NCBI GenBank assembly: GCA_032358255.1
Contig: JAULBX010028160.1
Span: forward strand, 1 to 64,000
Length of the DNA: 64,000 nucleotides
DNA from: Heterotrichella gracilis
Lineage: Eukaryota; Sar; Xanthophyceae; Tribonematales; Xanthonemataceae
Direction of reading: 5' to 3'
The notes below the pieces were generated by a model. The model was not told where the DNA came from. It ran no database searches and saw nothing but the letters and a program-made list of their open reading frames with translations. Shown here in pieces: positions 10,638-21,048 of this stretch (within the stretch, counting starts at the first letter, position 1; the number at the start of each line of letters is the position of its first letter). The translations under genes and the position numbers were made by a program.

Positions 10638-13600
10638 ATGGTGGTGTCTTGCTCCTGGGCAGTGCATATGATGCCACCTAGCGCTGAACACTGCATCCGT
10701 GCCACCCAGGTATGTTAACTGTGTGTGTTGTCAAGTTGTTTCGTTGTTAGTGGCTGTAACAGCGCATTGCACGGGACTGAACCTGCATCGCTGCAGGGGT
10801 TTTGCAATTGGCCTTCATCCACACCACAACTGAAGCAGTGCTTCTCTCACCACACATGCCATCGCAGGTATGTGGCAGTTGGGTTTACATTGCTTTTGAA
10901 GCTGACTTGACTATGAAGAAGTTCCACTTGACAACTCATATTGTGCATGATGCAAGCTCACTTCTTGCAGGTTGCGGCCCACCTGTGCTGTCAGGCAAAA
11001 GCAGGATGGCGGGGCTAGTAAAGGGCCTTCCTCACGAAAGGCAAGTCGAGCTGTCGCCCTGGTTCATTCATATGTGCACCCTCGTTGCTGCCTATCGCCT
11101 ACAGCCGCATCTGCACTCTATGTCCCTAGTGCATTTACTTGGAGCGAGTGCGGTGTGTTCTCAAAGTAAGCCATGCCTCTAGCAAGCTCTGACCCACCTC
11201 CCTTGCTTGTGCAGGGCTCATTCAGCAGCAGAGACGTGAATGACCTGGCACAGTTGATGCCTGACCCCCAAGAAACCTTGCTGGACGAGTACGGTAGGTA
11301 GCCCCTGTGGTTTGACAAACCACGAGTGCATGGCAGGGCATTTGGAAGTTGGACAATTGTTATACCCACTAGGGCCATGGTCTTCACCACAAGTTTTTCT
11401 TCTTATACCACAAAGTGTCGCAAGCCCATGCTCAGCCTCACTCATTCGTGGAGAGACAATTCCCGTGGCCGACCCAGCGCACTTCATGATTGCACATCCA
11501 AAATCTCGTACTCACCCTCAGTTTGCATATTGATACCCAATAATCCATACAAATATTTAGTTGTGCTATTTGCCCCAGCCTCACGTTGTTTTTGCAGGCT
11601 CGTTATCGGCCTTTCGCCAGGCTGGCCAAGGCCTGCTGTCCCAGTTTGCATATCTATACATACATCTATGTAGATATTTAGTTGTATTTTTGGCCTCAGC
11701 CTCAGCCTCACGTTGTTTTTGCAGGCTCGTTATCGGCCTTTCGCCAGGCTGGCCAAGGCCTGCTGTCCCAGTTTGCATATCTATACATACATCTGTATAG
11801 ATAATTAGTTGTATTTTTGGCCTCAGCCTCAGCTTCATGTTGTTTTTGCAGACTCTTTATCGGCCTCTCGCCAAGCCGACCAGGGCCTGCTGTCCCAGTT
11901 TGCACATCCAACTATTCATACGGATAATTAGTTGTATATTTGCCCCAGCCTCAGCCTCGTTTTGTGTGTGCAGACTCGCTATCGGCCTCTCGCCAAGCCG
12001 ATCAGGGCTTGCTGTCCCAGTTTGGTGTGGACACCACAGCCTCCTACAGCGAGGAAGGGGAGGACGAGTGGGATGACATGGCGGCATCTTTTGACAGCGG
12101 GATGGAGGCGGGCGGTGCTTTTGGGAGCGGGGGCAAAGCAAACATGAGCGATCTCCCTCCAGAGGTAGGGTGTGCGCCACTGGTGTACTCTGCATGGTGG
12201 GTAAAAGGGGGGGAACTGCTGGCCGTGGGGACTCTAGGAAGGTGCAATTCCCATTTGGTGCATGTGCTTGTTTTTTGTATTTCTATATTTAGTAACGCAT
12301 GGCTTTGGGAGCGGGGGGAAAGCAAACATGAGCGATCTACCTCCAGAGGTAGGGGTGTGCATGTACCACTGGTGTACCGTATGTGGGAGAAATAAAAGGG
12401 GGGAAAACGCTCGCCATATGCACGTGGGGACTCCCGGAAGCTGCAAATCTCATTTAGAGCTTGTGCTTGTTTTTTGTATTTCTAGTTTTAGTATCTCATA
12501 GCTGTAAAAGCGGGGGCAAAGCAAACATGAGCGACCTTCCTCCAGAGGTAGGGGCGTGCTTGCACTATATGGTGTGCTGTACGTGTGGGGAAAAAAGGGA
12601 AACGCTGGCCATATGCATGTGGGGTCTCCTGGAAGCTGCAATCCCCATGTGGTGCATGAGCCTGTTGTATTCTATTTCTATAGTTAGTAACGCATGATTT
12701 CTGCTTCTGGCTGGGTTTGAAGTGAGATCGAGACTGAGTCTGGCTGGCGCTCCTCTGCTTTTTTCCGTCATCGCGAAATGTCATTTCTACAGTCAATTTA
12801 ATCACGCCATGAAAGCCACATGACCCACCTTGTTTATATTTGTATTTTAGTCCTTTTCTAATATTTTGCTTGCCCCATCCGCTGCAGGAGGTCCGTGAGA
12901 TGCAGCGAGCCATGGCGCAGCTTCAGTACAACTACCGCGCGCGGCGCCGCTTTGAGCTGTTCCTTGCGCAGGACAAGGCCATGGAGCTGCACCACAGGCA
13001 GATGGAGCGCGCACAAAACAGGTGAGGACAATTTGTATTGTCATTGCAATGGAATTCCAACTTTTTTTTATTGTAATGTCCACATATTGTCAAGGGTGTC
13101 AAGTGCAAGTACACTGTAATACCCAAATTAGGATGCACAACTTGTGCATCGATTGGAGGTAATAACTGAAGATCACTTACGTACATGCGTTCCAGCAGTC
13201 CAGCCAGATTGGCAGGCTGTCCAACATGCCTTGCGCAACCAACCCTGTCCTAGTACTGCGGTGTAAGCAGTGCCAGTCCAGGGCTGGTTGGTGCAAGGCG
13301 GGTAGGACAGACTGTTAATCTGGTTGTATCGCTGGAACGCATGTGAGTAAGCAAGTATAAGCCCAGTGCGGTTGAGCCATAGGCACATTCCTGGCGGATC
13401 GGTTCTAGTTCGGGAGGAGGGGTGCAGGAGGCACATATGGCCCGTGTGCACAGTGAAGTCACAGTCACAACTGCATGCATGCCCCATGTGCAAACAAAGG
13501 TAATGGAAGAACTGGCAAGTTCGCAATTTTGACAATTAACCGACAAACGCACGTGGTTTGTAGGTATGCTGTGTGCCTACGCATGGGCAAAATCATGGAG

Positions 13601-14588
13601 GAGATTGAGATGAGGGATGCGTACGAGGGGGACGAGGAGAACCCCATACCCTCGTGGATCCGCGCGCATTTTGCCCTGGAGGCGCAGTTTGAGGAGCTGA
13701 ACAATGCTCAGAAGGCGCTGGAGCAGCGCATTGATGCCAGTGAAAAGAAGCGGATACAGGTAGGGCTGGGGGCCAGGATTTATGTGTAGTGTTTATGCTT
13801 TTATTAATTGAGGAGCTCGACAGCGCCTAGGCCCTGGATCAGCGCATTGATGCCAGCGAAAAGAAGCGGATACAGGTAGGGCCGGTGTCAGGTTTTAGGG
13901 TTTATGTGTAGGGTTTAGATTTTAGCAATTGAGGAGCTCGAAAGCTCTCAGAAGGCTCTGGAGAAGCGCATTGAAAAGAAGCTGATACAGGTAGGGCCTG
14001 GGTCAGGGTTTAGGGTCTACAGTGATGCGTGCCACCCCCTTGCAGTATGGGGCCATTTCCATTTTGGAATACCCAGGTTAAGTTATTAATTTTTATCGAA
14101 AAATGATGGTGCACACCAGGGTGCAAGGCATATGCAGTTGACTGCTGAATTGGCTGTTTGCTAAGGTACATGTAGGAAAGTAACCAACGAACTTAATGTC
14201 TTTATAGATGCACGATTTAACCATCCTTGCATGATTAGGCCATGGCCATCCTGGACAGCGCCATCACATTTGAATCGTCCGAAATCATCGAGGTGTAAGT
14301 TAATCTAATCAAAAAATAAATATTCAACCTCCCTTGCAGGATGAGGCCATGGCCATGCTGGACAGCGCCATGCAGGACGCCCTGGTGGCGCCAGCTGGCG
14401 GTCCCTCAGACGCGGATGGCAGCATGGAACGGGACCCCCTGGACGCGTTCCTGGGCGACCTCATCCCGGGGGCCAGCCTGTACGATGTGGATGACTTCAT
14501 GGCAGACATCCTGCCGGGGGTGGGCACTGGAGACGGTGTGGCACTGGAGGAGGAGGACATGGACCTGGAGCTGGGGGAGGAGTTTTAG
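10638..14588 (+). CDS. Acidic coiled protein of unknown function
   Basis: Eight exons: 10638-10709, 10797-10867, 10971-11040, 11215-11293, 11974-12164, 12888-13021, 13564-13759, 14340-14588. All phases agree, giving 353 residues. Exons 4-8 are strong and exons 1-3 less certain. Intron 3 would use a GC donor (AAAG|GCAAGT). The N-terminal part is rich in Cys and His. The middle has an acidic stretch (YSEEGEDEWDDMAASFDSG). Exons 6-7 encode charged helices (EVREMQRAMAQLQYNYRARR, KIMEEIEMRDAYEGDEENPI) likely to form a coiled coil. The C terminus is very acidic and ends EEEDMDLELGEEF. I recognise no domain. Decayed copies of exons 5, 7 and 8 lie in its introns. Confidence 0.65.
11585..11990 (+). 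repeat. Three tandem echoes of exon 5 head
   Basis: Copies of the exon-5 acceptor region and about 60 exon bases begin near 11598, 11725 and 11852, before the working copy at 11974, so the period is about 122-127 bp. Each carries a GCAG acceptor followed by a form of CTCGTTATCGGCCTTTCGCC and GGCCTGCTGTCCCAGTTTG, then upstream-intron sequence ending in GCCTCAGCCTCA. Confidence 0.9.
12118..12560 (+). repeat. Two tandem echoes of exon 5 tail with donor
   Basis: The exon-5 end (AAAGCAAACATGAGCGATCT, then CCTCCAGAG and GTAGGG) recurs near 12316-12352 and 12511-12549, each followed by similar intron sequence (GGAAGCTGCAA, TTGTTTTTTGTATTTCTA). The period is about 190 bp. The first copy is the coding one. 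Confidence 0.9.
13176..13351. repeat. Long foldback hairpin (MITE-like) in an intron
   Basis: Two arms of about 85 bases are imperfect reverse complements along almost the whole length. The left arm includes ACATGCGTTCCAGC and CATGCCTTGCGCAACCAACC. The right arm includes GGTTGGTGCAAGGCGGG and GCTGGAACGCATGTGAGTAAG. The loop is only a few bases around 13263. It sits in the intron between exons 6 and 7 of the acidic-protein gene. Relatives occur at 88-165, 2822-2884 and 45665-45740. It could be a MITE, or the transcript could serve as a small-RNA precursor. Confidence 0.8.
13691..13995 (+). repeat. Two tandem echoes of exon 7 tail with donor
   Basis: The working exon end (13691-13759, GAAAAGAAGCGGATACAG then GTAGGG) recurs at about 13811-13875 and 13931-13990, each with its GTAGGGCC donor and a following telomere-like TTTAGGG motif. 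The first echo contains an in-frame TAG, so it is not a usable exon. Confidence 0.9.
14231..14266 (+). repeat. Echo of exon 8 head
   Basis: The sequence AGGCCATGGCCATCCTGGAC here repeats the start of exon 8 (AGGCCATGGCCATGCTGGAC at about 14344), about 105 bp upstream. Its acceptor AG has decayed to TTAGG. Confidence 0.85.
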
Positions 14589-14705
14589 AACCCTACGGGG
14601 AGGAACTTGAAAACCCAAGGAGGTTAAAACCCTAGGAGGAGGTGGTTTAAACCCTGGAGGGGCGGGTGGGGGGGATGGAGGTTTAAACTCTAGGAGGAGG
14701 TTTGT
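14574..14705. repeat. Degenerate GGAGGA/TTTAAACCCT minisatellite
   Basis: Beginning at the stop codon of the acidic-protein gene, units of about 25-30 bp alternate GGAGGAGG with TTTAAACCCTAGG or TTTAGAACCCTACG. It probably forms part of the 3' UTR. Confidence 0.6.
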
Positions 14706-15048
14706 GATGGACAGTTAAGTCTGCCAGGACTCGGAGCTTGGGGAGAAATTTGGAGTCCTAGTGGGAGGAGGTCCCCTGGACCTGTTTGCTTTTGGCCACC
14801 CCATGGCATGCGCGCGCGGTGGTTGTGAGTGCTCATGAGGCAGATTCAGTTTACGCCAAATTTTTTCCCACCGTCAGTGGTCCAGGCGCCGCAGTGATTG
14901 GTGCCACGAACGGTTGCAACTGCTGCGCCAGTCACTGACAACACTGTGGTAACAGTCAGTGTTGCTGGAGTCACTATGCAGTGCTGCTGTCAGTGAGCCT
15001 CAGGCTGCTAGGGAGTCTGGTGAGCTGCTGCAATCATTGTGATCACAT

Positions 15049-15110
15049 CGATGTCATTGGCACATGTGATCACATCGATCAGTGATCACATCGATGTCAT
15101 TGGCACATGT
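15049..15110. repeat. Tandem repeat around TGATCACATCGATGTCATTG
   Basis: Two nearly identical copies of TGATCACATCGATGTCATTG followed by GCACATGTG, separated by a partial third copy. Confidence 0.85.
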
Positions 15111-15725
15111 GCATTATGCATCGCCCTCACAGTGTGCACATGTGCTGCTAGAGGCACAGCGTGCGGCTGCCGAGTCATTGCATCTTAAAGTTTGCTCTGA
15201 GGCCTTCATATGCCCCAGTGCCAGGCCCTGCTCTTATTGTCAACAGCTACAGCCACTGCAGCTGCGTCACTAGTGCACAGCAATGATGCATGCATACGGA
15301 CACTGTCAACATGGGTTTTACAGTTCCAGTGATAACATCGATCACCCATCGCTAAAAAAAATAAGTTGTCTAAGACCTAGCAGTGCCACCGGTACTGTGT
15401 ACAATCCTGCAAAATTACGATGACGCATGCAAATTGCAATGCCATTAATTGAGGCGCACCCTGTTGGTCACCCATTGGCGCCCATGGAGTGCAATCACTG
15501 CATGTTGAACACAGGGTAAACTTCACCCTATGGAGTGCAAATAGTAAGTGTTACATGGAAACCCAGGTGATCTTGTTCATGCGATTGCAATCGTCGGCCT
15601 TGACGGTCATAGTGTGATATTATTCCCGACCTGGGCTAGGATCGCCGCCTGTGGGCCATAGGCCCTCGGCATAAAATTGTGCTGCGCAACGCATGCTTAT
15701 CAAATCGCATGCGCATTAGCTACAT

Positions 15726-15768
15726 CAGGGGTGTTAATATATTCGTGGTTTATATATTAACACCCCTG
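15726..15768. repeat. Perfect 17-bp stem hairpin
   Basis: CAGGGGTGTTAATATAT is followed by nine loop bases and the exact reverse complement. The 14-mer TCAGGGGTGTTAAT also occurs near 42346, which suggests a shared mobile-element end, but two occurrences are weak evidence. Confidence 0.85.
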
Positions 15769-16276
15769 GCTGCATAGACGTGTTCTCATTGACAGCAAGA
15801 GTAAAACCGATGCTGATGCAGCAATGTGTGTGCCTGCTGGTCCAACAGCCATCCGCGCTCCACTGGAGATACTGCTCTGTTGGCGATAATGGCCAGGGGT
15901 TGCCTTGCTCCAGCGAGGCGTGGCTGGCCAGAAGCAGCAGCATTCCACAAAAGGTGCTTTGCGATCTACTCCTGCCGGACGCCTACACAACTGCAAACCC
16001 CCTTGCCGGTGCAGAACAGACCATCGCCCAGGTGGCGCTTGCTAGTTCACTCTCTGACAGGCAGCTGAGGGTCCACTCCCATGCACATCGCCATCCCCCG
16101 GACAACCTGCTGCGTCCCAACTGGGACAAAATGACTGAGGGAATCCATCTTGAATTGCTTTATTTTGCGCGCCGATGCCTGCAAACGAATGCCCCACATG
16201 TTGATCAGTACTTATGCATGTGTCCCAAATCCATTGGGCTTGTATTTTAGTTACAGTAATCAATTCCCCCCATCAG

Positions 16277-16445
16277 CTCCAGGAGTACAGCCAAATGAGC
16301 CCAATTGGCGCCACCCAGCTCTACATTGACGAGTTCTACACAAGTGTAAATACATAAATATAAACACCAACCCCTAAGATCCTTTCCAACCAGGTCATGT
16401 GGCATTGGCTGATCATTGCACGTTGGGCAGACGAGCTTGTCCAAG
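16277..16445 (+). pseudogene. Two orphan exon-like blocks
   Basis: 16277-16345 is preceded by CATCAG and followed by GTAAAT, and reads LQEYSQMSPIGATQLYIDEF plus YTS. 16394-16445 is preceded by AACCAG and followed by GTATGC, and reads VMWHWLIIARWADELVQ. The frames join in phase. I find neither a start nor a terminal exon nearby and recognise no family. This may be a gene remnant or chance. Confidence 0.25.
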
Positions 16446-16558
16446 GTATGCAACATGCGCAATGCCCCATGCTGCCAAATGATGCGATCACCATCACAGG
16501 TAGATTTACGACCCATGCGATGCAGGGTGACATGGTGCATTGGCAAGGCACCGTGGAG

Positions 16559-16690
16559 GCCTGGAAGTCCTTGTGCATAGCAGCCATTTCTAGTATAGTG
16601 GGCGCTTTGGAAAGATTCTGCATGCATGGAAGCCTTTGTGCATAGCAACCTGTTCTAGTATAGTGGGCGCTTTTGAACAAGTTTACATGC
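16559..16690. repeat. Two-copy direct repeat of about 64 bp
   Basis: TTGTGCATAGCAGCC and TAGTATAGTGGGCGCTTT, with the sequence between them, occur twice in tandem with a few changes. Confidence 0.8.
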
Positions 16691-16907
16691 ATGCGTAGGA
16701 TGCATGCCAGCACCTGCAGTGCGGTAACCCACCCAACTAACGAGGCCCAGGCAAGTCCCTAGAACCCTAAACCCTGAATGAAAACCCTTCATCCTATAAG
16801 CAAGTGCAGCAGCTCACCTGATTAGCAAGGCCCATCCCCCGCCACCTGGCTTGCAGCATGTTGCATGCCGCTGCAGCCAGGCAGCACAGGGACAGACCCA
16901 GCACGCA

Positions 16908-18947
16908 TCATCCCCAGCGTACCACAGCGCCAGCCCACGTCAGCCCAGCCCCAAACCCGGCCATTGCAATCTGCCACAGCCAAAACAACAGGTTACGTCG
17001 AGTCTTGAGGGTGCAGCGAGCGAGCCACATGCAGCGGTATGCAAGTACGCGTGCAACCCATGTGGTGCGTACCGTATCGCCTGGCTTGATGTACCCCTGC
17101 CGCACAGCATCGTCCAGTGCCAGAGGGATGGAGGCAGCCGATGTGTTTCCATACTCGGCAAGGTTGGTGATTACTTTCTCCTCGGGCACTCCCATGCGCT
17201 CTGCTGCTGAGTTCAAAATCCTCTGGTTGGCTTGGTGCAACACAAACCAGTCAATGTCATCCTTTTGCAAGCCAGCTGCCTTGATCGAGTTCTCCAATAC
17301 CTGCCGTGTGCACCATAAATATAATTAATAATATGATACTATCCTATTGGCCACCACACGTCTGGGAGCGCGTCAAGCTTGTACAAAATAATCATTTGGG
17401 TACAGACCACACTGCGCAGCCCGAAAGAAGCGTCTTACCTGATACATATAAATAATAATAAAAGCCATTATATTGGTCACCATACTTCTGGGATCAACCT
17501 TGTGCAGAATATTTGGGTCTAGACCACACTGCGCAGCCCGAAAGGGACGTCTTACCTGATACATATAAATAATAATAAAAGGAGCGTCTTACCTGAGGCA
17601 CTGCCCGGACAGCGAACTTGAAAACCTCTCTGCCGTCCATTCCAATGTTGTCGAACGCGCCCAACCCGGAGGCTCCCTCGTTGCTGAAGGGCTTGCTGTC
17701 AGTACCTATGGCACACACACACACGATTGATTGGATTTCTTTCATGCCTGGATAGGCTGTGACACCACAGGGCTGCATGCAGGTTGGAGAGGCTCAGCAT
17801 TGCTCCAGTGCAGACAAAGTGTGAACCGGCCAATCAACCAGATGCAATCCCCAGGTCAAGCATAGACCAGTGGGTGCAGATGCACTACACACTCGTATGC
17901 TGCCTCCTTGCAATAGTGCGGCAGGTTGTAGGCAACGTTGAAGGGCATTGGGTGAGTGAGAGCAGCCAGATCGCCATTCCAATTCGACATACCTGTGAAG
18001 TGCGCTTGCAGGTGCTTGTGTCCGTTTCCATCGCTGTGCATGTCCAGCCCAAGCAGAGAGCACTGCCCAGGTTGTGCTTGCAGGACCACAGCACCACACC
18101 CGTCCCCAAACAGTATGCACGTCCCTGCACAGCCCCCATCATGCAGTTAGCTAACCATGAGGTAATCCACCACTGAATGGTGAATTTGCGACTGTGTGCA
18201 AGTGCATCAAGCAGAGCAGTGATCTGGGTTGGATTCAAAATAGAGCACCGGCATGATAGCCGCACCTCTGTCCCTCCAGTCGACATAGCGAGACAGCGCA
18301 TCAGCACCAATGACCAGCACGGTTTTGCACACCCCAGTGCGGATGTATTGCGCCCCATTCACAAGCCCAACAACAAAACCACTGCAAGCTGCGGTGATGT
18401 CGTAGGCTATGGCGTTCTTGGCCCCTAATTGTGCTTGCACCTGGCACGCCAAGGGAACAATTTTTAGGCTACCTCGACAAGCTCCATGCCATGCGATGTG
18501 CTGCCTGGAAAAAACTGTGCCCAATAAAGGCCAGGTGCTCTGGCTAGTACACACCTGGCAGGCGCTGCCGAACAGATCGTCAGGTGAAGACGTGGCAAGG
18601 AGAATGAGGTCGACATCCTCGGCAGAGATCTGCGCCATGTCCAGTGCTTTCTGGGCTGCCATTGCGGCATGGTCACTCAATGTCTCCCCAGGCCCCAATA
18701 CGTGCCTCCTCCTGATGCCCGTCCTGGAGGCAATCCACTCATCGTTGGTGTCCACGAACTGGGACATGTCTTCGTTGGTCAATACAGTGGCTGGCACAGA
18801 GCTCCCACAGCCAGTCAGCTTGCACCCAGCATTGAAGGTCATCGTGCTAGCTGCAACACTGCCGCTGGCCACATGGTGCACAGTTGCGCGAGCTGAGACA
18901 GCGGGCTGCCTGACCCACACCCGACTGGAAGTGAACGCGTGTGCCAT
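16908..18947 (-). CDS. KAS3: Beta-ketoacyl-ACP synthase III, plastid
   Basis: Six exons (complement): 18555-18947, 18266-18440, 17993-18124, 17593-17705, 17073-17300, 16908-16970; 367 residues, all phases consistent. The enzyme condenses acetyl-CoA with malonyl-ACP and starts type II fatty-acid synthesis in the plastid. The Ser/Ala/Val-rich N terminus of about 50 residues is a likely transit peptide. The FabH triad is visible: Cys150 in [13 protein letters not shown], His293 in [12 protein letters not shown] and Asn323 in [15 protein letters not shown], with the usual 30-residue His-Asn spacing. [16 protein letters not shown] closes the protein as expected. The last intron (16971-17072) is 102 bp with no stop in frame, so retention would only insert 34 residues. 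The ATG at 18947 is the first in-frame methionine. Confidence 0.95.
17395..17600 (-). repeat. Tandem echoes of the KAS III exon 4 donor region
   Basis: A unit of about 118 bp containing CACTGCGCAGCCCGAAAG, GCGTCTTACCTGA (the donor in reverse complement) and ATACATATAAATAATAATAA occurs twice in the intron, next to the working donor at 17592. GTCTTACCTGA is thus present three times. Confidence 0.85.
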
Positions 18948-21048
18948 GGTGCAACAGTCTGCAGTTACATGGGCTAGGCTAGGCACATGTCCTGCTAGCT
19001 GGAAAGGAAGGGGTGACTGGGGACAAACTTATCCCTTTGAAAGACACAGCTCACTTATATCCCCGAACGCTTGGTGGACAATAAGGTTTAAAGGGTGGCC
19101 CTTGCTTGGTGAAAACAGGCCGTCAAGTTTTGTTGGAAAGTCTCAACTGGGAGGGAAGGGGCTCACCTGGGGATCCTAGGTGGAATATTTGTTCCTGATG
19201 GATCTGTGTTGCAACCCCGTTGAGCTGCCACTGTATTTCAAACTGCAGTGTGCGATAACCCACTTTATTTAACGCAGCCCTTAGGCTTCCTGTCTGATGA
19301 ATACCCTCTCGTGGACCCTTATTAGGTGTGGCATGCATGTGCTGAGAATTGTGTGTAAAACCCTGAGGGTTTGAGGCTGGTGTACTCACGAAGCTTCATC
19401 TGCCAACACCACAGATACAGACCGCAGATGTTTCCAGCTGCAGGGGAATAGTCCTGCTGGTGGGCTCCCGTGCATGGCACCAGATAGCCACCACCCCAGT
19501 GTCTGCCTGCATCATGTCCCAGCTGCTCTCCTGCGCCCTGCACTTTTTTGTGCCATATGTTTGGGGGCTGGATACCCAGAGCTTGTGGCCCCGGCGTTGT
19601 TAGTAATGCTTTATGAGGGCCTGTTGCAGAGAGGAGTGGAAGCTTGCTTTTTTTTAGCCATACCCCACTGGATCCCTGTACAAGGTGACACATGCCATGG
19701 CGGATGCCTGCAGACCCTTATGGCGCATTTGGTATCCCCTGGCTAGATAAACCGTTGCCGCACAGCCGCACTGCAACATCCCATTCCAAAACCACCAGCA
19801 GCACAATTGTCCCAGAGGGATACCACCCTTTGTCCAGGTCGACCCAAAGCTGCACACAACGTCACTCCAATGCAGTGTTGTTCATAACTTATGACTCATA
19901 AGGCTCGCCTCCCACTGTGCTTGTTTACAACTGGCTGTTCTTTATCATACGGCAATCGAAAGAAAGTGAAACAATTTAATGTAACCACAAAGCTCCACAC
20001 CTGTAACAAACAGGCTAGCTGGAGTGAAGGCTTTCGAGGCCTCACCTCCAAGCTACGCCCCTAGGAATCAAGATCAACAACACTAGCTAGTAGTGTCGTC
20101 GTCCAGACTGTTCACCAAACTGAGGCATAAGCTGAGGGTATTGGCAACTTGGCTAGCGTTGAAAGATCACTCAGGCTCAAAGGCTGTGCCAAACCCACTT
20201 CATTTTAATGAGTCTACTATTAGTAAGTAAAAAGGATAAGCATAACTCGTAATACCACAAACCGAGTCGGTCAAACAACATTGAAGCTATCGTCTATGAT
20301 TGCTGGAGGCATGCGCTCATCACTGTAAACAAATAGTCTAGTTATATTTTGAACCTGTCACACCATACCAAATTGGTTTTTCTCAACACCAATTGAAGGG
20401 AGTGCAGCAGCTAGTATCTAGTTTGCGGCACAGCCTGCGAAAAAGGACTCACCAAACCTGGCAGTCACTTTTGCCAGTTAATATGGCTGTCCAAATATAC
20501 CTAACCAGAAAAAATCGCCCCAGCTGCCCAATGACGACCGGCCTAAATGGCTTGCTAATGAACACTGTATCGACGTCTGCAACAGATAAGTGTAACACAA
20601 AGCGCTTGGCTAGATACACGCGACAAGAACATACCAAAAAGAATTGAAGCAGCTGCTGCTGTCTTTTAAGGCGAAGCAAAGTGTAGCTTGCAGGCCGGAC
20701 GAATATCGTTCAAAGCTTGAAGAACATACTGCAAAGGGTGTGAAGGTGGTACACCTGAAACCTGGACCTGAAATTTGTTTTCCCAATTGAATACTTGCAC
20801 GTTGAAACCAGACACTGTACTAGGAAACAACATGTGCCTGCACATAAAGAAAAACTTTGCTAAGCTGCTCTGCAGCAAGCGCGTCCCTACTGAAGGCGAC
20901 CCAGTCGGTGAATCCTCCAACTGCACACACGCCTGCATGGAGGGGAGTGCCAGTACATAGAAGTGAAGCGGCGCCAGAGAGCTTCCACACTGCCACCTTC
21001 CGGCCACCGATCCTTGCTGCCGACGTCCCCATGTCAAAGCCAGCAGTC
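18948..21048. other. Intergenic region, no gene seen
   Basis: This lies upstream of KAS III and downstream of the zinc-finger gene, both on the minus strand, so it should contain the KAS III promoter and the 3' UTR of the latter. Open frames are short, overlap on both strands and show no recognisable domain. Confidence 0.5.

Larger units (their letters stand above)
14589..16907. other. Intergenic region with hairpin and small repeats
   Basis: This lies between the 3' ends of two convergent genes. It holds the minisatellite above, a two-copy repeat of TGATCACATCGATGTCATTG (15049-15110), a perfect hairpin (15726-15768), two orphan exon-like blocks (16277-16445), and a direct repeat of about 64 bp at 16559-16690 containing TAGTATAGTGGGCGCTTT twice. 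No complete gene is evident. Confidence 0.5.

Noticed and set aside
15780-16250. 156-codon plus-strand frame
   Set aside because: No domain, and it overlaps minus frames. The translation contains no conserved-looking motif.
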